63,002 bases of DNA from the NCBI GenBank assembly GCA_035689345.1, contig DASSLR010000072.1, forward strand, positions 1 through 63,002. The letters are read 5' to 3'. Source of the stretch: CF-118 sp035689345 (GTDB taxonomy: Bacteria; Chloroflexota; Dormibacteria; Dormibacterales; Dormibacteraceae). This document shows, piece by piece, positions 59,025 through 63,002 of this stretch. The notes under the pieces were generated by a model that was given only the letters and a program-made list of their open reading frames with translations, did no database searches and had not been told where the DNA came from. Both the position numbers and the translations under genes were made by a program. How positions within the stretch are numbered: position 1 is the stretch's first letter; every line of letters starts with the position of its first letter.

Positions 59025-59054
59025 AACCCTGCGACGCCTTGGTGTCGGCCGAAT

Positions 59055-59083
59055 TTGACGCGAACCCGGGTCGGTGCTACGGT
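59055..59083 (+). promoter_or_regulatory. Promoter of the GntR gene
   Basis: TTGACG (59055-59060), 17 bases, TACGGT (59078-59083). Start expected near 59090. The leader to ATG 59140 contains GCGCGCATATCAGGCGCGC, a loose inverted repeat that could be an autoregulatory site. Confidence 0.55.
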
Positions 59084-59139
59084 TCCGCCCGGTATATCGC
59101 GCGCATATCAGGCGCGCGGCGGAATTGGGGAGATCGGGG

Positions 59140-59841
59140 ATGGCTTCCGAGGTTCGCATCCGCGAGGCCGCGCCGCGAGTCGCGCTCTTCCGACCACCCG
59201 AATCGCCACGCTCGCAGAGCGAGGCCGCGTACTTCCTGATCCGCGACCGCATCCTCTCCCTGGCGCTGCCTCCGGGCTCGCTCGTCCACGAGGCGCAGCT
59301 GCGCGAGGAGCTCGCCATCGGGCGCACACCCATCCGCGAGGCGCTGCAGCGACTCGCGCACGAAAAGCTCGTGCGCAGCGTGCCGAACCGCGGCACCTTC
59401 GTCACCGACGTCAACATCACCGACCTCGCGCGCATCACCGAGGTGCGCGTCGTGCTCGAAGGGCACGCGGCCAGGCTCGCGGCGGAGCGATGCACTGCCG
59501 CCGACCGGGCGGCGATCGAGCGGCTGCTGACCGGCCTCCATGCGGCCGAGCTCACCGACCAGCGCGAGCTCATGAAGCTCGACCAGGAGGTTCACCGCTG
59601 CGTCTACCGCGTGGCGCGCAACGGTTTCCTGGAGAGCACGCTCGAGCGGTACTTCAACCTCAGCCTTCGTCTCTGGTTTCTCGTGCTCGATCGCGGGGTG
59701 AGGCTGCGCGAAGCGGTGGCGGAGCACACCGAGATGCTGGAGGCGGTCCTCGCCGGCGACGGCGAGCGCGCCGAGGAGGCCATGCGCCGTCACGTCGCGG
59801 GGTTCGAATCCGAGATTCGCAAAGTCCTGGTGGAGCGATAA
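59140..59841 (+). CDS. GntR-family regulator, FadR/FCD subfamily
   Basis: 233 residues. Winged HTH in the front third (IRDRILSLALPPGSLVHEAQL, LAIGRTPIREALQRLAHEKL) and an all-helical FCD ligand domain after (VRVVLEGHAARLAAERC, FHRCVYRVARN-like DQEVHRCVYRVARNGF, EHTEMLEAVLAGD) with the metal-binding D/H residues. Ligands are usually organic or amino acids. It leads an apparent operon with the phosphoesterase and permease. Confidence 0.92.
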   Translation: MASEVRIREAAPRVALFRPPESPRSQSEAAYFLIRDRILSLALPPGSLVHEAQLREELAIGRTPIREALQRLAHEKLVRSVPNRGTFVTDVNITDLARITEVRVVLEGHAARLAAERCTAADRAAIERLLTGLHAAELTDQRELMKLDQEVHRCVYRVARNGFLESTLERYFNLSLRLWFLVLDRGVRLREAVAEHTEMLEAVLAGDGERAEEAMRRHVAGFESEIRKVLVER

Positions 59842-59846
59842 GCACT

Positions 59847-60782
59847 GTGCCGAAGATCTTTTTCGCGACCGACCTGCACGGTTCCGAGACCTGCTGGCGA
59901 AAGTTCATCAACGCCGCGAAGTACTACGACTGCGACACCCTCATCTGCGGCGGCGACATGACCGGCAAGGCCATCGTGCCGATCGTGCAGGAGAACGGCC
60001 GCTTCACGTACGCGCTCGGCGGCGAGCAGCAGTCCGTGCCGCGCGAGCAGGTGGCCGAGGTCGAGGCGCAGGTTCGGCGCAAGGGCTACTACCCGCTGCA
60101 GATGACCGTGGACCGCCTGCACGAGCTGGACAAGGACCCGGCGGAGCGGGCCAAGACTTTCCAGAAGGTGATGCTCGAGGGCGTCGAGCGCTGGATGAAC
60201 ATGGCCGCGGAAAAGCTCGCCGGCACCACGGTGAGGTGCTTCGTGAGCCCCGGCAACGACGACGAGTTCGAGGTCGACGACGTGGTCCGCCAGGCCAAGG
60301 CGGTCGAGCTGGCGGAGGGTCGGATGGTGGACATCGAGGGTTTCTCGATGATCTCGACCGGCTGGGCCAACCCCACGCCCTGGAACACCCACCGCGAGGA
60401 GTCGGAGGAGAAGCTGACCGAGCGGATCGACGCCATGGCCAGGCAGATCTCCGACCCGTCGCGGGCGATCTTCAACCTCCACTGCCCGCCGTTCCGGTCC
60501 GGCCTCGACGAGGCGCCCGCGATCGACGCCGACCTGAAGCTGCTGCACGGCGGGCGTGCCTTGCGACCGGTCGGATCGACGGCGGTCCGCGAGGCCATCG
60601 AGCGCTATCAGCCGCTGCTGTCCTTGCACGGCCACATCCACGAGAGCAAAGGCGCGGTGAAGATCGGCAAGACGCTGTCCATCAATCCAGGCAGCGCTTA
60701 CGAGGAAGGCATGTTGATGGCCGCGATCATCAACCTCGATGCCAAGAAAGGCATCAAGAGCTACCAGCTGGTCAACGGTTAG
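59847..60782 (+). CDS. Calcineurin-like metallophosphoesterase
   Basis: 311 residues from GTG 59847, 5 bp after the GntR gene. FFATDLHGSE, ICGGDMTGKA, SPGNDDEFE (GNHD variant with Asp) and SLHGHIHESKG are the ordered metal motifs. The insertion about 60-110 (QVRRKGYYPLQMT) is unusual. Substrate unknown; cytoplasmic. Gene order GntR-phosphoesterase-APC permease-iron ADH suggests a catabolic locus. Confidence 0.87.
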   Translation: MPKIFFATDLHGSETCWRKFINAAKYYDCDTLICGGDMTGKAIVPIVQENGRFTYALGGEQQSVPREQVAEVEAQVRRKGYYPLQMTVDRLHELDKDPAERAKTFQKVMLEGVERWMNMAAEKLAGTTVRCFVSPGNDDEFEVDDVVRQAKAVELAEGRMVDIEGFSMISTGWANPTPWNTHREESEEKLTERIDAMARQISDPSRAIFNLHCPPFRSGLDEAPAIDADLKLLHGGRALRPVGSTAVREAIERYQPLLSLHGHIHESKGAVKIGKTLSINPGSAYEEGMLMAAIINLDAKKGIKSYQLVNG

Positions 60783-60804
60783 TTGCGAATAGGGAGGAAA
60801 ACAT

Positions 60805-62493
60805 ATGGCTGAAGCGACAATGGGCGGTGGCCAGGCAAGGCCCTCGCTGTTCCTGCGCAACGCGACCGGGCTGGTCAAAGCCTGGTCGACGTTCGACGCG
60901 TTCGTCTACTCGTTCTGGTCCGTCAACCTGATCACGCTGGGCCTGTACGGCATGTCTTTCGTGTACACGGTGCCCGACGGCCAGGTGCTCCTCGCGATCG
61001 GTCTTTTCGGCGTGCTGACGACTTTTCTCGTCATCACGTACGCGATGCTGGTCAGCGTCATGCCGCGCACGGGCGGCGACTATGCCTGGCAGAGCCGCGT
61101 GCTCGGAGGCGGCCCCGGATTCGTGCTCTCCATCACCGGTTGGTGGTTCACGCTTTTTCTCTGGGCGCCGATCTACGCCAACATCTTGGTCGTCCAGTTC
61201 TTCACGCCGCTCGCTTACACGCTGGGCTGGACCGACCTGGCGGCGTTCTTCGCGAGCGGTAATGGCGTCTTCGTTTCCTGCCTGATCGTCCTCGCCTTCG
61301 TGAGCGTGGTGGTGACGCTGGGCATGGAGACGTACGCCCAGATCCAGAAGATCTGCTTCTGGATCGGGCTCGTCGGCCTGGCCGTTGTCTGCCTCCTGCT
61401 TCTCTTCAACGACCAGAGCAGTTTCCAGGCCGCGTTCAACCGGGAGGCGACCAGGTTGTTCAACGCCGGTCCCAACGCCTACCAGGCGACGATCGACACC
61501 GCGACCAAGGGCGGCTTCGCCGGCTCCAACTTCGGCACCATCGTCTTCGGCTCGGTCGGACTCCTACTGCCCTGGCTTGCCTTCTACCTTCTGTGGCCCA
61601 ACTGGGGTGCCACTCTCTACGGCGAGGTCCGCGGCGCCAAGGACATCCGCAAGCCCTTCTGGAGCATGTTCTGGGGCCTGTGGGTGACCGTTGCACTGAT
61701 CGCCCTGGTGGTGCTCCTGATCGTCAAGACGATGGGCTGGAACTTCTACCAGGCGGCGAACAGCCTTTACTGGGGCAGCCTGTACGGAGGCCCCGCGCCG
61801 ATCATTCCGCAGTGGCCTTACCCCGTGATGTTCGCAGGCTGGCTCGTCGACAACACGTTCTTCCAGGCCCTGCTCATCCTCGTCATGGGCCTATGGTTCT
61901 TCGGCTGGGCCGGCACATTGTTCCTCTCCTCGACTCGCGTCATCTTTGCCGCGGCATTCGACCGTGTGCTGCCTTCGTGGGCGGCCAACATCTCCGCCAA
62001 GCGGCGCGTGCCGTACGGAGCGCTGGCACTGATGATCATTCCGTCACTCGTCGTCAGCGCCATCTGGGCCTACAAGCCGTCCTTCCAGAGCGTGTTCCTG
62101 GACGCAACTGCTGTGCTGGCATTGACGTTCCTCGCCACGGTCGTGGCCGCGATCATCCTGCCCTGGCGGCGGAAGGACCTCTATGACGCGTCTCCGATCG
62201 CCAACTGGAAGATCGCCGGGATACCGACGATCAGCATCGTCGGCGTGATCACCGGCATCTTCCTGGTCTACATGCTCATCGAATGGTCGTTCAGCAGCAC
62301 CAACCTGTACGGCACGGACCTCAACCTCCAGAACATCTTCGTGAGCACCGCGAGCGGATCGACCCTGAACTCGTCCTACTACTTCATCGCCACATACGTA
62401 ATCGCGGTCGTCATCTACGTGATCGCGTACTTCTATCGCAAGAACCAGGGCATCGACCTCAATCGCATCCACCACGAGATTCCGGTTGAATAG
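60805..62493 (+). CDS. APC-superfamily amino acid permease
   Basis: 562 residues, about twelve to thirteen helices. MLVSVMPRTGGDYAWQSRVL (helix 2-3 signature) and the GAxxP-like FLSSTRVIFAAAFDRVLPSW loop are typical of amino-acid/polyamine permeases; the protein is longer than usual, with a big loop about 205-235. GGGAGGA ribosome site before ATG. The following terminator ends the transcript. Confidence 0.92.
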   Translation: MAEATMGGGQARPSLFLRNATGLVKAWSTFDAFVYSFWSVNLITLGLYGMSFVYTVPDGQVLLAIGLFGVLTTFLVITYAMLVSVMPRTGGDYAWQSRVLGGGPGFVLSITGWWFTLFLWAPIYANILVVQFFTPLAYTLGWTDLAAFFASGNGVFVSCLIVLAFVSVVVTLGMETYAQIQKICFWIGLVGLAVVCLLLLFNDQSSFQAAFNREATRLFNAGPNAYQATIDTATKGGFAGSNFGTIVFGSVGLLLPWLAFYLLWPNWGATLYGEVRGAKDIRKPFWSMFWGLWVTVALIALVVLLIVKTMGWNFYQAANSLYWGSLYGGPAPIIPQWPYPVMFAGWLVDNTFFQALLILVMGLWFFGWAGTLFLSSTRVIFAAAFDRVLPSWAANISAKRRVPYGALALMIIPSLVVSAIWAYKPSFQSVFLDATAVLALTFLATVVAAIILPWRRKDLYDASPIANWKIAGIPTISIVGVITGIFLVYMLIEWSFSSTNLYGTDLNLQNIFVSTASGSTLNSSYYFIATYVIAVVIYVIAYFYRKNQGIDLNRIHHEIPVE

Positions 62494-62503
62494 CAAGCGC
62501 AAC

Positions 62504-62534
62504 GCCGCCGGGCTTCGGCCCGGCGGCATTTTTT
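62504..62534 (+). terminator. Intrinsic terminator after the permease
   Basis: Perfect 10-bp stem GCCGCCGGGC / GCCCGGCGGC with a TTCG tetraloop (62514-62517), then A and six T (62529-62534). The clearest rho-independent terminator in the window. Confidence 0.93.
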
Positions 62535-62540
62535 GACGAC

Positions 62541-63002
62541 ATGCTGGAACACACACTCCGCACCTACCAGAGCCCGACCCGGCTCGTGCAGCGCCTCGGC
62601 GCGATTCGCGAGCTGGGCAACGAGGCCACCCTGCTCGGCATGCGCCGGCCGCTGCTGGTCACCGACCCCGGGGTGAAGGCGGCCGGCCTTCTCGACACGG
62701 CGCTCGAGGCGCTGCGCAGCTCCGACGTGGAGCCGGTGGTGTTCGATCGCGTCAAGGCCAACCCGCCGGTCGAGCTCGTCGACGCCGGCGCCGCCGAGTA
62801 CAAAGCTCAGGGCTGTGACGGGCTCGTCGCCATCGGCGGCGGTAGCTCGATGGACACGGCCAAGGGCATCGGCGTCGTGGCCGCCCACGACGGCAGCATC
62901 CTCAACTACGAGTGGGGTCACGACCCCATCGCCAAGCGCATCCCGCCGATGATCGCTGTGCCCACGACTGCCGGCACAGGCAGCGAGGTGACCCTGTGGG
63001 CG
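62541..63002 (+). CDS. Iron-containing alcohol dehydrogenase, 5' part (runs off the window)
   Basis: 154 codons to the window edge. LVQRLGAIRELG near residue 15, the nucleotide site AIGGGSSMDTAKGIGVV (about 93-109) and AVPTTAGTGSEVT (about 139-151) identify the group III (iron) ADH family. The metal histidines lie beyond the window. Only 6 bases after the permease terminator's T-run, so it needs its own promoter or readthrough; no ribosome site is visible. Confidence 0.9.
   Translation, partial: MLEHTLRTYQSPTRLVQRLGAIRELGNEATLLGMRRPLLVTDPGVKAAGLLDTALEALRSSDVEPVVFDRVKANPPVELVDAGAAEYKAQGCDGLVAIGGGSSMDTAKGIGVVAAHDGSILNYEWGHDPIAKRIPPMIAVPTTAGTGSEVTLWA

Noticed and set aside
59799..59815. GGTTCGAATCC, the tRNA T-arm consensus
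   Set aside because: It lies inside the GntR gene in frame, and no acceptor, D or anticodon stem can be formed around it.

Overview
The window is 63 kb of dense, high-GC (about two thirds G+C by eye) bacterial chromosome with 68 supportable protein genes, one candidate structured RNA and almost no spacer DNA. I see no rRNA, tRNA, insertion sequence, prophage or CRISPR array. The gene set suggests a lineage of the Actinomycetota/Chloroflexota neighbourhood: a UPF0182 giant membrane protein, DUF3052, an F420-type luciferase-like oxidoreductase, a PucR-type FasR-like regulator in front of fabF-acpP-fabH-fabD, two adjacent helicase-nucleases resembling mycobacterial AdnAB, and many apparently leaderless genes. 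Candidatus Dormibacterota would fit, but that is inference from gene content only.

Layout. 0-8 kb: YbdK-type ligase, UPF0182, protein-isoaspartate methyltransferase, an HPRT with an extra nuclease-like N-terminal domain, then an AT-richer 315-bp spacer with a candidate minus-strand RNA gene, then thiolase and cupin. Two inverted copies of a roughly 120-bp palindromic repeat lie at 1.2 and 8.0 kb. 8-17 kb: DNA glycosylase, GAF-GGDEF cyclase, class I aldolase, a chain of small overlapping genes, LLM oxidoreductase, UppP and a UGM-like flavoprotein. 17-20 kb: a minus-strand cluster of VirB2-like pilin, VirB6/TrbL-like protein, M23 peptidase, a tail-less SSB and a conserved hypothetical protein, divergent from a DUF2089/SHOCT pair. 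20-30 kb: MFS pumps, a split LigD (PE-ligase plus polymerase), type II NADH dehydrogenase, LppX-like lipoprotein, methyltransferase, bactofilin and a proline-rich membrane protein. 30-42 kb: a long minus-strand run from a FasR-like regulator through fabF-acpP-fabH-fabD-fabG-accD-accA-dtd to a transporter, threonine dehydratase, CBS protein and aminotransferase. 42-54 kb: HIT protein, ABC exporter, PfkB kinase, a basic protein behind a palindromic operator, and the helicase-nuclease pair. 54-63 kb: GT-C glycosyltransferases, a membrane-tethered sigma4-like protein, DsbA-like, CPBP protease, MFS, GntR regulator, metallophosphoesterase, APC permease and the start of an iron-type alcohol dehydrogenase.

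The most promising new system is the 17-20 kb cluster. Its pilin operon, its ssb operon, the orphan membrane protein at 29.6-30.0 kb and an MFS gene at 26.6 kb are each preceded by one shared promoter-like motif: TTAACA, then exactly 30 bases, then TANNCT, with GTT at a fixed place inside. A pilin, a channel-like VirB6 protein, a wall hydrolase and an accessory SSB under one signature suggest a co-regulated DNA-uptake or DNA-transfer machine. No VirB4, VirD4, relaxase or Com gene is in the window, so this remains a hypothesis.
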